Origin: Siphonodentalium dalli
Lineage: Eukaryota > Mollusca > Scaphopoda > Gadilida > Siphonodentaliidae
Assembly (NCBI GenBank): GCA_032622095.1
Contig: CP136068.1
Location: 157,923,465 to 157,987,464 of the forward strand
Direction: 5' to 3'
DNA length: 64,000 nt
A program made the translations under genes and the position numbers. The stretch's first letter is position 1. Each line of letters starts with the position of its first letter. This document shows, piece by piece, positions 11,163-23,163 of this stretch. Below the pieces are notes generated by a model. That model made no database searches, had not been told where the DNA came from, and saw nothing but the letters and a program-made list of their open reading frames with translations.

Positions 11163-11300
11163 TAACGTGTCACACGTATCAGGTGAAGGTCATTCTTCAG
11201 TTACCTTCACCTTCATCATTCCACGGTGCACTCGTTCCCCGACTCTGGAACACGTTTAGCTCCCTGATTCCTATATGTCTGGAGCCCACACATCTGATGT
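11163..11300 (+). pseudogene. Possible non-LTR retrotransposon RT C-terminal remnant
   Basis: The frame through this stretch reads ILQLPSPSSFHGALVPRLWN followed by TFSSLIP. It resembles the short block (PRLWNSLP) seen just after the RT domain in many LINE ORF2 proteins. A decayed inverted copy lies at 36655-36780, where the tryptophan codon is a stop (TAG). Only about 30 residues support this, so the call is weak. Confidence 0.35.
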
Positions 11301-11419
11301 TGACCTAGCTCAGCCAGTGAACTCAAGAGAGTTTTCATTTTAACGGACATAACTCAACAATCGTTACACTCGTTATATACATGTAATAACATGCATATAT
11401 AAACACAACTGTGATGGTG

Positions 11420-12497
11420 GTGTTCAGGTGAGCGTAGAGAAGGGACAGAACTCTGCATTGCTGTTTGTGATCTACCCAGCGTATGGAGGGGACAGAACTA
11501 TACCTTGCTGTTTGTGACCAGCCCATCGTAGCGAGGGACAGAACTCTACCTTGCAGTTTGTGATCTACCCAGCGTAGCGAGGTACATAACTCTGCATTGC
11601 AGTTTGTGATCTACCCAGCGTAGCGAGGGTACATAACTCTGCATTGCAGTTTGTGATCTGCCCAGCGTAGTGAGGGAACATAACTCTGCATCGCAGTTTG
11701 TGATCTACCCAGCGTAGCGAGGGTACATACCTCTGAATTGCAGTTTGTGATCTTCCCAGCGTAGCGGGGGGACATAACTCTGCATCGCAGTTTGTGATAT
11801 ACCCAGCGTAGCTAGGGTACATAACTCTGCATTGCAGATTGTGATTAGCCCAGCGTAGCGAGGGGACACAACTCTGCATCGCAGTTTGTGATCTACCCAG
11901 CCTAGCGAGGGTACATACCTCTGAATTGCAGTTTGTGATCTTCCCAGCGTAGCGAGGGGACATAACTCTGCATCGCAGTTTGTGATATATACCCAGCGTA
12001 GCTAGGGTACATAACTCTGCATTGCAGATTGTGATTAGCCCAGCGTAGCGAGGGGACACAACTCTGCATCGCAGTTTGTGATCTACCCAGGGTAGTGAGG
12101 GAACATAACTCTGCATCGCAGTTTGTGATCTACCCAGCGTAGCGAGGGTACATAACTCTGCATTGCAGTTTGTGATCTACCCAGCGTAGCGAGGGTACAT
12201 AACTCTGCATTGCAGTTTGTGATCTACCCAGCGTAGTGAGGGAACATAACTCTGCATTGTAGTTTGTGATTAGCCTAGCGGAGTGAGTGTACATAACTGC
12301 ATCGCAGTTTGTGATCTACCCAGCGTAACGAGGGGACATAACTCTGCATTGCAGTTTGTGATTAGCCCAGCGTAGCGAGGGTACATAACTCTGCATCGCA
12401 GTTTGTGATCTACCCAGCGTAGCGAATGACATAACTCTGCATTGCAGTTTGTGATTAGCCCAGCATAGTGAGGGAACATAACACTACCTTGAAGTTT
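11420..12497. repeat. 47-bp minisatellite beside the 5' splice site of gene A intron 1
   Basis: Roughly 22-23 tandem units of about 47 bp, each containing CATAACTCTGCATTGCAGTT, then TGTGATCTACCCAGCGTAG. Unit variants include CATCGCAG for CATTGCAG, TTAGCCC for CTACCC and an inserted TA. The array ends within about 15 bp of the exon 1 donor at 12510. Gene B has no such array at the equivalent place. Long open frames on the minus strand are a by-product of the repeat. Confidence 0.92.
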
Positions 12498-12510
12498 AAT
12501 ATATATCTAC

Positions 12511-13400
12511 CTCTTTCTGTTCCCCTGGATATCATTAGCTCCATTATAAGCTTTGAGGATTCTCGCGAGCTCGTAGTTCGTTTTCAGCGGGAATTCCTGT
12601 CCCGTGAGATTAATGAAATATTTCCAGTTTCTCCCGCGTTTCCATAACTCTCTCATACAAATAATCTCCGGCAACAAGACAGAAAACGTTCCCCAGCTCA
12701 CAGAAACCGAGCGTGGTGATAGAAAAACGTTCTCGAAACATCCTGAAATGAATGACATTTCTGACTTGAATGTTTCTGTTGACTTTTTGTCAATATGAAT
12801 ACAGTATAAATGGTTTGGTCTGTATATAGCTCGTAGCAATCTCTCGACCTGTACGCTGTCTTTGTAAACCATCAAGGAAAATGCTATTGGCATATCCCTC
12901 TCCACTGAGGATAAGTTATCCATTATATAGCCCCTCGATTTAACAAAATCTGAACACGGCCGAGAATGATGCGCATGCGCATTTGACTTTATTCTTTTCT
13001 TAAACTTCAATGCACTCTTGAATAGCAACATGTCCGCTCTCTTCGTTTCCTTCTTATTTCCTTCTAAAAGCAGACGACAGTCGACGCCCTTGACCTTGCG
13101 ATCGTTCGTTCCGGTCATTTGCAAAGCGCTGTTGACCAATAAACCAGAAGTGGGAGTGGTCTCAACCACGTGCATCAAATTAAGTTTTCGAGACACACTG
13201 TACTCTGATTTATCATTGCCTTCGTTCGTGAAATTCAGTGCGATCTCAAAGTTTACATCTGTGTCACTTGTGACACGACGCGCGACATAACGCAAACCAA
13301 TCTTCCGTTCAGCCAAGGACTTATATAACAAACAATATCCCGAAAGCATGAACACTATAATGGCTAACAGGACGATCATGCACTGTCGACGAGATATCAT
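12511..13400 (-). CDS. GCNT-like beta-1,6-GlcNAc-transferase gene A, coding exon 1 (N-terminus and catalytic core start)
   Basis: This exon encodes the N-terminal 296 residues plus two bases of a Golgi type II membrane enzyme of family GT14. I place the start at MISRRQCMIVLL (13400) because gene B begins MISLRNCRNILL at the same place; a further in-frame ATG lies 18 codons upstream. There is a short cytoplasmic tail, then a membrane anchor (about residues 7-27), then a stem with N-glycosylation sequons such as NFT. The catalytic domain opens with the GT14 signature MPIAFSLMVYKDSVQVERLL, RAIYRPNHLYCIHIDKKS, then SVSWGTFSVL and WKYFINLTGQEFPLKTN. The donor is AGAAAGAG followed by GTAGAT. A GT14 enzyme needs no DXD motif, and none is evident. 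No stop or frameshift is seen. Confidence 0.92.
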
Positions 13401-13451
13401 CGTTGTTTTCTTCAGAGAACATAAGTTTTCACGTGTGAAGTGCCAACAGAA

Positions 13452-13469
13452 CAATATATAGTGACGTCA
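13452..13469 (-). promoter_or_regulatory. CRE-like site followed by TATA-like box upstream of gene A
   Basis: On the minus strand TGACGTCA (13469-13462) is followed directly by CTATATATTG. The CRE lies 62-69 bases before the chosen ATG, and the TATA-like word about 52-60 bases before it. The CRE and flanking blocks (GTGAAAACTTAT, CAGATGGTCCATGG) are also upstream of gene B, but the TATA-like word is not. A core promoter role is an inference. Confidence 0.45.
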
Positions 13470-13639
13470 TTGCAGGCATATTTGTCACGTGCAGATGGTC
13501 CATGGTTAGCCATGCAGTATACCCCGGCGACGGAGGGTTAATATCTCTTCGTATCCTCTTGGATGTGGAGTTGTGAATCAGAAACTGTCGGAAGAAAAAA
13601 ACAAATGTGTTAGATTGCAAATTGAGAGGGTCACTCAAT

Positions 13640-13906
13640 AAACCACACTGCGGGAAAACACTGCGTAAACCGTGTTGCGGGCATGAGTGGAGACGAGACG
13701 TCTATGAATGCATGTGTATACTAATGTTTTGGATGGACGGCGATTGAGGATATGATCAGGCGGTTGAATAATCGCTCTTTATTTATGTCTTTTCTGTGCC
13801 ATGTTTGTTGTGTTGTTTGGGACCAAACACACGCGTGTTCAAAGTTGTATGTTTTTATGACTTCAATGTATATTTCTTTGAGATATAATGCCCCGTAGAA
13901 ACGTAG
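13640..13906. other. Upstream flank of gene A, nothing recognised
   Basis: No gene or repeat shared elsewhere is recognised between the conserved upstream block of gene A and the following MITE. Confidence 0.4.
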
Positions 13907-14279
13907 TTAAAGGTACTCAATCTGATCAGACGGTCCCCATACCATCAAGATACAACAATAACATTTCTTCAAAATAATACGCTTTAGTTATCATAATATG
14001 GCCGTATTATCACTAATGTGTCACGAAATTTGACCGTATTACCACTTGATTTTAGAGTTATCCCATCTTCATCCGCAATTTTGTCCGAGACCATCCGTTT
14101 GACCAAGTGTTCTGTGCCACATTTTATTACACATCTCGAGAAATAACAAACTTCAAACATCGATATCTGATCACTCTAAGCTTTGATGGGTGGGTTCCTC
14201 GACTCGAATCAAATATGTTTTACCCCGAATCCAAAGATATAGTAATTTTGCAGCGTCTGATCGGATTGAGTACCTTTAA
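13907..14279. mobile_element. TTAA-flanked MITE (family F3), copy 1
   Basis: A 373-bp non-coding element with inverted ends TTAAAGGTACTCAATCTGAT and ATCGGATTGAGTACCTTTAA. Interior landmarks include ACTTGATTTTAGAGTTATCC and GGTGGGTTCCTCGACTCGAA. Other members: 41316-41717, 43983-44426, a fragment at about 44520-44622 and a one-ended copy from 45211. Confidence 0.85.
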
Positions 14280-15655
14280 AATATTTATCGATATATTTCG
14301 ATTCCGGCAAAATTTCAAAAGCAAATATTATTAGATGTATTTTGGAGAGCAAACCGCGATGTTGCTTTTATGTAATTATCGGAAACCGTCTTCTTTTGTA
14401 GATATTTATTATGGTCATCACAGTCGAGTATGTCCAGCCTAGACCATGCCATGAACCTCTACTCTGGTTGACGTCCGTAGAGATCATATTCCACCAGTAC
14501 AAAACCTTGGAACTTTTTGAAGTTTTGACAGTGAACCTTACAAAGTCAAAAATTTAACGCGGGGAATATATTTATTAGTTATTATATGTTCCTTAATAAT
14601 GTACTTCACTGTATACAGTAAAGGTACCAATTCGAAATTTGTTACTCAGATCAAAATCATAATTAAAACAACTTAAAAAAAAACACAATATTTTACGAAC
14701 ATATACCGGTATAAAGTAATGAGCTGTGTTAGTTGTCATCGCTATTTTCGTCAAGATATTTTGCTTATTATCGTGAGGTGATAACTGTTGAATATCTATT
14801 GTATTCAAACCTTTTATGACGTGAAGCCAACTTCGTTATTAGACGTGAGGCAGTTTATGACACAATATGTTAACCATTGAATTAAGTACTGCTAGTCTGT
14901 ACATCCGATTTTGGGCAATGCATTTAGGTATTTTATCTTACGGCTTGCCTAATCAACAAACAATTACATAACCAGTGCACAGATTAAGCGTTTTGACGAT
15001 TAGTGTTTTAAATTATTTGTAATGGCTGGTTAAATGTTAGAGCTGACATGTTGCTGTCTCGTGTAGTTTGGTTATATACAGTTTCAATGTATGTTGTGCA
15101 GCTGGCCACGGGATGGTTACTCACGCCAGTCTGAACGCTCACACTACAGAACATCACACCATTATTATCATCTGTTCATCGTCACAAATCAATCAACGTT
15201 CCCGTCACAAATAAATGTTGGGTTGCATGGTACGATATTTCCAAAGTACGAAATACTTCCGTCGCCTAACATCAGCGCTTTTGAATTAGATTCCCGTCTC
15301 CATTTGGGGTAAAAAAGTTTGGTCAAAAGTTTGGCCAAATGAAATTTTTATTGGCCAATTTCGAAAAATAATGGCCATTGGCTAATTTGGCCACCACCAG
15401 CGCGAACACTGCTCACAAGTTAACCACAATAGGCGACATTACTTGGTGCCAGTGGTGGCAATACATAGCATCTGACTTCCAAAGTATACACAACCCGCCG
15501 GCGAAGGTCAAAGGTCTGGAATGGTATCCGTTTGTTTACTATCGACATTGCGAGCAGATTATATCAGTATTTTAGTCATTTTGAGTGCAAGTACGGGTTT
15601 TAGAATTGTTCTGTTGCTATGACAGCTATGACATAGTTCGGTTTGTTCTGTTGCT
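14280..15655. other. Intergenic, no gene recognised
   Basis: Only short unsupported frames. At about 15315-15395 there are repeated TTTGGCCAA and TTGGCCAA words resembling the TTTGCCAAAT-rich segments at 48060-48130 and 48490-48575, perhaps a very diverged shared element. Confidence 0.4.
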
Positions 15656-18352
15656 AGATAAAGATAAAGATAAATTTATTGACAGATACGCCCACTCGAG
15701 GCCGATGTCAAACGAGTTACACAAATACAATGTTATTATAAGTATAGTAACATAAATATATTAATGTTCAATGTTTGGTGATTCACACCGTTTGTGTAGA
15801 AAGAGTTGGACCATGTTGCAAATGTTATTACATGTTTTGGGTTCATCATTTCTCAAGGTGATTAAGAATTTCTGTTGGTCAGCCATATTATTAAAGGTCT
15901 GAATATTGTCGCTTATTTCCGTAAATAAACGTTTTCTTAGATTTGTATAAATGGGGCCTCTCATAATGAAGTGTTCTTCGGTTTCTACCTCCATTCCACA
16001 CTTTTTGCAAATTCTCTCATCAGTGGCTACTTTATGTCGTTTGTGTCTGCTTTCTCAATTTCCAAAGTATGGTTGCTGATCCGAAGCTTTGTGAAATTTT
16101 TAACAAGGTTCAAATATGGTTCAATCTGGTATTTGATTTTCGCCATTCTATAGGTTCGCAACTTGTTTTTACTTGATGGTTTTTCGTCGTTGAATATATC
16201 TCGTCTAAAACAGCATACGTGATAATTTTTAAGTTATCACAAATTTTTCTAATTGATTTCAAGGCTTTATCACCACTATCAAAAAGTTCATTATATTTGG
16301 GGACTTCCGAGTCAAACGACCATTTATCTGGTATAATACGATCTTCTGATATGTTAGCAGATTTGTATATAAGAGATTCTTGTTCTGTGGTCGATGACTT
16401 TATTCCAAATTTAACTGCACGAGATATGGCATCATACACAATAGGATATCTACCAAGTTCTGCTCGCACCGCGTGATTCGATGCCATACGATTTACACCA
16501 AGCGCATATTTACAAAAGCGTATGTGAGTTGTTTCACACGGCACGGTTTCAAGATTGTTCAGATTCATGTCGGAGGCCCATACTTCACAACCATAAAGTG
16601 CAATTGGTTTGATGAGCTTATCGAAGAGCGTGTTCCAAACTCTGATAGAATATATCCCTGTCTTACCCCAATACTTGATAGCATTTTTGGCCCAACACCG
16701 TTTGTACATTGACTTTAGTATATGGAGTGTTTTGTCAGTTATTCCTTTCGGAAGTCTATAAATGCTGCATAAAGTTGTTTTGATTGCTTTCGGTATCTGG
16801 TTATCATTGTTTTCAAAATGAAGGCGCTATCAATAGTACTTTTGTTTTTACGGAAGCCAAATTGGTTTTCACTGATCAAATTGTTTTCTTCTAAGAATGC
16901 CGTAATCCGTTTGTTAATTATTTTATTGAACAATTTCCCAAGCGAGCTACTAAGAGCAATAGCTCTCTAGTTATTGGGATAGGTACGGTCCCCAGACCGT
17001 CCCCTCTCTTGTGGATCGGATTGAGAACAGATTCGCTCCAAGAGACGGGATAATGGGATGATTGGTACACAGCATTGAAGAGTCGTGTAACATCATCAAT
17101 TAAGATTGGAATAATCGTTTTGAGTAGTTCATTACGGATCCCGTCTTTACCAGGAGATTTTCTATTCTTAATTTCTCGTAGTGCATTGATAATTTCCTTG
17201 TGCGTTATTTCTTCGTTATTATGTTTGTGCTTAATTATCGGACCATCTTTATTGGGTACTGGTCTATCGTCGGTGGTAGCACCAGCCCTGCCGAATAAGT
17301 CATTAAAAATGTGACTGCGCAATCTGGGTTGAGACTATCATATGAGGACTGTTTGGTTTCTCTCAAATTATGTATAATCTTCCAGTTTTCGCTCGGATTA
17401 GATGCTTCTAGTGTGTTTAGTTTTTCTTCGAGGGTTTGGTGAAAAAGTTTACGTTTGTATTTTAGTTCCCTTTTATATGCCTTCTTTGCGACAAAGAACT
17501 TATCAATCAAGGATTTGTCAAATGGATTAGTTTTCATGTCACATACTATTGCTATCATATTACCTTTGAGGGTTTTACATGTCTCATCATACCATTTTCG
17601 TTTCTTTTTCAACTTTTTCTTAATACAACTAACTCACTTTGAAGCCATTTCGTTAATTGTGAATTTATCGACTGCCCTTTCCGTTCCCTTTTCATTATTT
17701 TCGAACGTTTCTAATCTGAACATCATCAATTTCTTTTGAATGTCACTGTTATTAAAAGTTGCAATAGCCTTATTTGGGCTTTCATTGATCCATTTCAGCG
17801 CATAATTATTTTTGTTATACTTATAAATTTGTTCCTTTTCGTGCACATTTACTGTCAAATAATATAGCAGCCAACTGACTATGATCTGAATATTCATTCG
17901 GTGATTTAATGCAAAAATAAGCAAAGTCTGAATAATATCGTTAAGAAATTAGAACATAATCAACAACGCTACATCCATTGTACTGATAGCTCGTGAAATT
18001 ACCAAGAAGATCCCCCGTTGTTCTTCCATTTACAATACGCAAAGATGAAGATTTGCATAGCGAGATAAGATGTCGACCAAACGAATTAATCTGTGCATCC
18101 AAATTTTCTCTAGGGATTACATCATCTATTTTATAATCTTTTGGCAAAGGGACATATTTATCACTGTCATCTGCAACAAATTCCATCATTTTTCCTGTTC
18201 GCGCATTGAAGTCACCACTAAAATTACCATATCGCTTTTCTGATATCTACTCAACAATAGTTCAAGAGACGTAAACGTTGCTTCTTGTTGTTCAATATTT
18301 TTCCAATATGATGAGTTTATTGGAGGAATGTATGCTGAAATGGGTTGCTTTT
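15656..18352 (-). pseudogene. Decayed LINE (AP-endonuclease/RT), downstream portion
   Basis: This is the larger part of a non-LTR retrotransposon reading leftward. In order it holds the C-terminal half of the endonuclease (ISAYIPP at about 18340, GDFNARTGKM, VDYVLIS at 17944), a linker with LREIKNRKSPGKDGIRNELL (about 17170), the RT start (NKIINKRI, SENQFGFRKNKSTIDSAF, AAFIDFRK), then IKPIALYGCEVW (about 16600) and a C-terminal RISNHTLEIEK plus CKKCGMEVETEEHF region (about 15960-16060). Frames change repeatedly. The RT palm between AAFIDFRK (about 16742) and KRCWAKNAIKYWG (about 16705) is missing, including the catalytic DD box. The 3' end is a TTTATC repeat tail at 15658-15675. The element's upstream part continues at 24576-24905 beyond the inserted Ngaro-like element. 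Confidence 0.85.
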
Positions 18353-18764
18353 ATGATTTCTTAAAAGCGGTAATGTTCTGGAAAAATGAGAACCCAATCC
18401 ATCTTTCTGAAGTTCGAACATGTGCACGACTCCCGAGGTTCTGCGTATCGGGCTTTCCATTAGTCAGTTATTTTAGTTCATCATTTCCAATCCAATCAGA
18501 ATCTGCTATACGTCATAGCTCCTCTTTACAACAAAGACGTTGATTGGTCGTTTTTGTTGATAGTAGTTACGTTTGACTTCCGTCCTAATTACAGGTAATA
18601 ATTCATTCGAATTTTGAGCGACAAAGCGCGCGAATCATTTCTTTAGCTCTAGAAATTTCTCTTTGATATGGCAGCGCCATTTTGACTTTATATAATTGAT
18701 CATTGAATTTATAAGTCTCCGACTTTTATTTGAATTTCATTGAAATTTCATTTCAATATTTGAT

Positions 18765-19928
18765 ATGGCTACCTATCGATCAACGAGATCAGCCAAAAAA
18801 CACGACTACCGAGTGTTAGACAGTGTCGGCTTCAATCGTGAGAATTTAGAGGAAGATTCTGAATCAGACGAGGCTGCTGAAACAAAGCCGAAGCTATACA
18901 CAGAAAACGAATATGATGACACCGAAAGGGTGAACAACCTTAGTCAGCTGGAAAAGTCTATGGTCGACCTACAAAATGATTAAGAGCGTCTGGTGACAGA
19001 AAGAAAAATTATAAATGCACAGCAAAGAAACGATGAGCTGAGGCAGAAGGTAGACCGCGAGAAAATGGAAATGCTGCAGCAAAGGGAAGGACTTCCCAGA
19101 AGACAGACAGGTAGGGCCTTTACAATCGACTCACTCAGAAATAATGTTAAATCCAAGCAAAAAGCACAAACATTGCTTAAAGAATTTGAAGTATTCGATC
19201 TCAATGAAAATGACTATTCAGACTCAGATACCGGTAGTGTCAGTGATAGAAGTATTCAGAGCTCATCACTAATTCGAAGAAAAAGAGTGTTAAAGTCTGG
19301 TTTGGCAGTTGGAGCCAAACCAAAAATCTAATTCCCTCAAAAATGCCCACACACAATGCTACAGCTTGAATTTGTAACAAGAGACATAGAGTTTACTAAA
19401 CTAACTTTCAATCAGTTTGTAGCAGGGGAGCTAGAGATCATCGCATCCGCTACCAGCCAAGTTGAGATTGAGGGCATATTGAAACTTTTGAAGAAACTCT
19501 CATATTATTATGAAATTTACGAGTGGAAAGCGCTTCTGCAATTATATGCTGCCTGGATTCGAAGAATCGAATATGGGCATAATAATTGGGGTGACAATCC
19601 AGCAGAAATTGAAACCGCCTTACTGGCTGGGTGCACTAGGAGCAAAGCCCCTAGAAGGTTCCCACCAAACCTGAGCACTCAACCAGTTTCTCAAATTTCT
19701 GGCACACGAACCCGAAACAATGTCAATGTGACCAATATTAACTATAAATGGTTCTGCCCAGATTTTCAGCGCCAAAAATGCTTTGAACAATCTCCACATC
19801 CCAAGTCCTTTAATGGTACTTTGAAAACAGTGCATCATTTTTGTGCAACTTGTTACTCTAAGGACAGGCAGTCCCAACTGCCTCATCCAGAAAGCTCTTC
19901 TGCCTGTCCCTACTTTAAACAGAAGTGA
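18765..19928 (+). pseudogene. Ngaro-like gag-type ORF with two in-frame stops
   Basis: One frame starting MATYRSTRSAKKHDY runs to 19928 but is broken by TAA at 18981 and TAA at 19329. The N-terminal third is charged and coiled-coil-like (KIINAQQRNDELRQKVDREK). The part after the second stop holds the region conserved in Ngaro/DIRS gag-like proteins (PHTMLQLEFVTRDIEFTKL, NQFVAGELEII). The C-terminus has a cysteine and histidine cluster (CPDFQRQKC, SPHPKS, HHFCATCY) that could be a nucleic-acid-binding knuckle. Role inferred from position and family resemblance. Confidence 0.7.
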
Positions 19929-19991
19929 CTGGAATCAAAGTCCTTAGGGCAGCCGGTTGCAACAATAAATGACTCACATAATAAGAAATTC

Positions 19992-21477
19992 ATGCCTGAT
20001 AACAAGTTGGTTGTAAACAATACAAAATACATTGAATGGAAAAGTGATCCCAACTTTGATTGGTCAGTAGAGACTAGCAATGAAAAAATCGATCATACAT
20101 TTCGACCGATAATTCCAATGATGGCTTCTGCTGATCAGTCAAATAATTTTGGATTTGAGACCGACATTCATTTATATGATAATTTGAGTGACACGAATGA
20201 ATGTCGGTTTGAAATTGAAAATGTGTTATCTCCGGCATCCAAATTGTCTGATCATATTAATTATATTATAGATAATAGTAGCACATATGAATGCCAAACT
20301 CATGTATCACCAAATGAACAAGATAATTTGAATAAATCTTCAACCAGGGCTAACAGACAAGCTTCAAGCATTGATCCTGGCATACCTACTGCTCTAAGTA
20401 CATCAACTGAATATTTGGTTGAGGCCAATCGCCTTATCATCGAATCGGGCCTACCAAATTTTAAAGGGTGTAAGATTCCAATTTATTCTAGACTCAATAT
20501 ACCTTTCATCCGCCAAGGACTAGTAGATTACCCAGACAATGAAATAGCAGATTTATTGGAATTTGGTTTTCCAATTAATATACTTTGACAATGCAGTTAC
20601 TTGCCAGACTGACATACCTCAGAATCACAAAGGTGCTGTTAATTTTCAAACAGCAATGTCTCAGTATGTGGCTGAAGAAATATCTAGACATTCTGTGATT
20701 GGACCATTTTCAAAAAATCCATTTTCAAACAACCACACAGTTTCTCCTCTTAATACTGTTCCCAAAAGAAACTCTTCCGAACATAGAGTTATCTTTGACT
20801 TAAGTTTTCCATTCAATTCTTCAGTAAATACAACAATCCCAGGTGATACCTATTTAGCTTTGCATATTAAAGTGTCTTATCCCTCAGTTGATGACTTAGT
20901 AGCATTAGTTAAAAAATTAGGACCTGGGTGTTTGCTATATAAGAAAGATTTAAAAAAATCATACAGACAAGTTTATCTCGATCCAGGTGACGTACATCAC
21001 TTAGGATTTATGTGGAATGACGAATTGTATTTTGATGCAGCTCTGCCTATGGGCCTTAAATCATCAGCCTATATATTTCAACGAATGTCATCCATTATTC
21101 CGTTTATGATGGCAAGACAGAACTTCTATGTTCTGAACTATCTAGATGATTTTTGTGGTACTGATCACCCCGCAAAAGCTTCATTAGCATATGAACAGTT
21201 AGGTGATCTGCTAAAAAATTGTGGTTTGCAAGAATCCTTAGAAAAAGCATGCTCTCCATCCACAATTATGACATTCCTAGGAATTGAATTTAACACAGAG
21301 TCATTAATGCTTAGAATTACGGAAGATCGTCTGGAAGAAATTTTGAAACTGGTTGATTCATGGCTTCCACGACGAAGGGCCTCTTTGACAGAATTACAAT
21401 CTTTATTGGGAAAATTACAATTCATTAGCCAATGTGTTAAACCTGGTAGAATATTTGTTTCTAGATTACTTAGTTAG
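19992..21477 (+). pseudogene. Ngaro-like reverse transcriptase with one frameshift
   Basis: The N-terminal part (19992-20588) ends FPINIL, and the RT proper continues in the next frame from about 20580 (DNAVTCQTDIPQNHKGAVNF). RT motifs are clear: RVIFDLSFPFNSSVN, the first catalytic Asp in LLYKKDLKKSYRQVYL, the PMGLKSSAYIFQRM box, the catalytic YLDDF at about 21140, then FLGIEFNTESLMLRI. A stop (TAG) at 21475 comes before the RNase H part. One single-base frameshift near 20580 breaks the ORF; otherwise the domain looks intact. Confidence 0.85.
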
Positions 21478-22025
21478 TTGAAAGAAATAAATGCATCTCC
21501 CCCGGTAGACAATATAATGTAAGATCATACATTCGTAAAGACCTTTTATGGTGGTCAAAATTTTTAAGACAATATAATGGGATTTCAATTATGTCTATAT
21601 AAGAATGGTCCGCACCTGATGAATATTTCTCAACAGATTCATATTTGTCAAGCTGTGGGGGATTCTTTAACTGTCAGTACTTTCATTCTGAATTCCCATC
21701 ATTTGTCAAAGAACAGCACTTAGATATAAATGCCCTTGAGTTGCTAACCATTTGCGTTGCTCTGAATCTCTGGGGTAATCAGCTCATGGGGAAACGCATA
21801 ATGATATATTGTGATAATTTAGTTTCTGTCACAGTTATCAATTCAGGCAGAACAGTAAATAAATTTCTCCAATCTTGTCTACGCGAGATCTGCTATTTAT
21901 CAGCCTTGTATCAATTTGAAGTAAGATCCGTTTATTTAGATACAAAATCAAACAGGATTTCAGATTATCTGTCAAGATGGTATTCCGATCCTGAGGCTCA
22001 GTACAAATTTTTCAGTTTATTATAA
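21478..22025 (+). pseudogene. RNase H region of the Ngaro-like element
   Basis: This continues the RT polyprotein with frame disruptions around 21510-21600. Visible landmarks are STDSYLSSCGGFFNCQYF (first acidic residue), DINALELLTICVALNLWG (Glu), YCDNLVSVTVINSG (Asp) and ISDYLSRW near the end, matching the D-E-D pattern of retroelement RNase H. It ends at TAA 22023. Confidence 0.75.
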
Positions 22026-22117
22026 AAAAAAGGGCCTATCAAATGACCTTATTGAAGTAAGTGTAGATCCACAGATATTTGGTTTTACACATGACTGGTA
22101 GTATGACACTTTAACAT

Positions 22118-23149
22118 ATGACTTTTGGGGCTAGGTTTGACTGTGACTGGTTTTGTCCTACTATTGTAGATGCAGACCTACAAGTCTTGAAAGAAGACAT
22201 GAAAATATCACATAAAGCAGCCTTTGCGGAAGGGACACAGAAGAATCTACATACCCAACTGCTCACCTATCTTCAATTTTGTATTTACTTTGGCCTTAAA
22301 CCATTACCAGCCTCAGTCAAAACATTGGCTTGTTATGTTCAATTTTTGAGCAGATCCTTTAAATCATCAGCATCCATACATAATTATTTATCTGGTATCA
22401 AGTTTCTACATGTGGTTAAGAACTTTGATTTCGAAGCATTTGACTCCTATTATCTCAAATTAATGATCAGGGGTATTTCACGATTACATCCACATTGCCC
22501 TGTTCGAGCGGCACCTATTACACCAGATATTTTGTTAGAATTTTGGGAATTATTAGAGTTTAATTCAGAATTGGATGTTACTTTCTGGTCTCTCTTTTTA
22601 CCTGCCTTTTTTCTAATGTTAAGAAAATCTAATATAGTCCCTAATACTCGTAGAGCTTCCGACTGCAACAATATATTGAAACGTTCGGATATTACAATAT
22701 TTCCAGAATATCTTTCAGTTACCATTAGGTGGTCCAAGACCATTCAATTTGGTCAGCGTGTTTTGACAATACCAGTCATAGCGATTCCTAGCTCCAAATT
22801 TTGTCCAGTTGAAGCATATAAAAACATGATCTCCTTAATCCCAGCTTCAGCTAGCTCTCCAGCCTTTGTAAAAAGAGCTGGTCAAACATTAGTACCAATT
22901 ACATACAGAGAACTTACAATTAAATTACGGTCCCTTCTGGCACAAACTGGTCGAAACCCTAAACTATATTCATCCCATTCATTTAGACGGGGTGGAGCCT
23001 CATGGGCATTTAGATCAAAAGTCCCCTCCGAATTGATTCAACAACATGGTGACTGGAAAAGTGAAGCCTACAAGATATATTTAGAATTTTCCACAGCCGA
23101 CAAAATATCTGTTTCGCAAAGAATGGCTTCTACTTTGTTGAATCCCTAA
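22118..23149 (+). CDS. Tyrosine recombinase of the Ngaro-like element
   Basis: An intact 343-codon ORF. The N-terminal half resembles a core-binding domain (FAEGTQKNLHTQLLTYLQFC, YLSGIKFLH). The catalytic half shows the first arginine in FFLMLRKSNIVP, then HSFRRGGASWAF (H-x-x-R), HGDWKS (the second His/Trp position) and the nucleophile region AYKIYLEF. Length and motif order fit DIRS/Ngaro recombinases, which integrate circular DNA intermediates without DDE chemistry. It is the only unbroken ORF of the element. Its start ATG (22118) follows a short non-coding gap after RNase H. Confidence 0.85.
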   Translation: MTFGARFDCDWFCPTIVDADLQVLKEDMKISHKAAFAEGTQKNLHTQLLTYLQFCIYFGLKPLPASVKTLACYVQFLSRSFKSSASIHNYLSGIKFLHVVKNFDFEAFDSYYLKLMIRGISRLHPHCPVRAAPITPDILLEFWELLEFNSELDVTFWSLFLPAFFLMLRKSNIVPNTRRASDCNNILKRSDITIFPEYLSVTIRWSKTIQFGQRVLTIPVIAIPSSKFCPVEAYKNMISLIPASASSPAFVKRAGQTLVPITYRELTIKLRSLLAQTGRNPKLYSSHSFRRGGASWAFRSKVPSELIQQHGDWKSEAYKIYLEFSTADKISVSQRMASTLLNP

Positions 23150-23163
23150 TTTTATTTTCCAGG

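Noticed and set aside
11565-12479. Minus-strand ORFs of 69-183 codons
   Set aside because: They are translations of the 47-bp minisatellite and lie in intron 1 of gene A.
12604-13290. Plus-strand ORFs opposite gene A exon 1 (and 49859-50566 opposite gene B)
   Set aside because: They are antisense shadows of conserved GT14 exons, present in both paralogs only because the sense strand is conserved.
22118-23149. Phage or bacterial integrase acquired by transfer
   Set aside because: The recombinase is flanked by RT, RNase H and gag-like ORFs of one retroelement, so a DIRS/Ngaro origin explains it fully.
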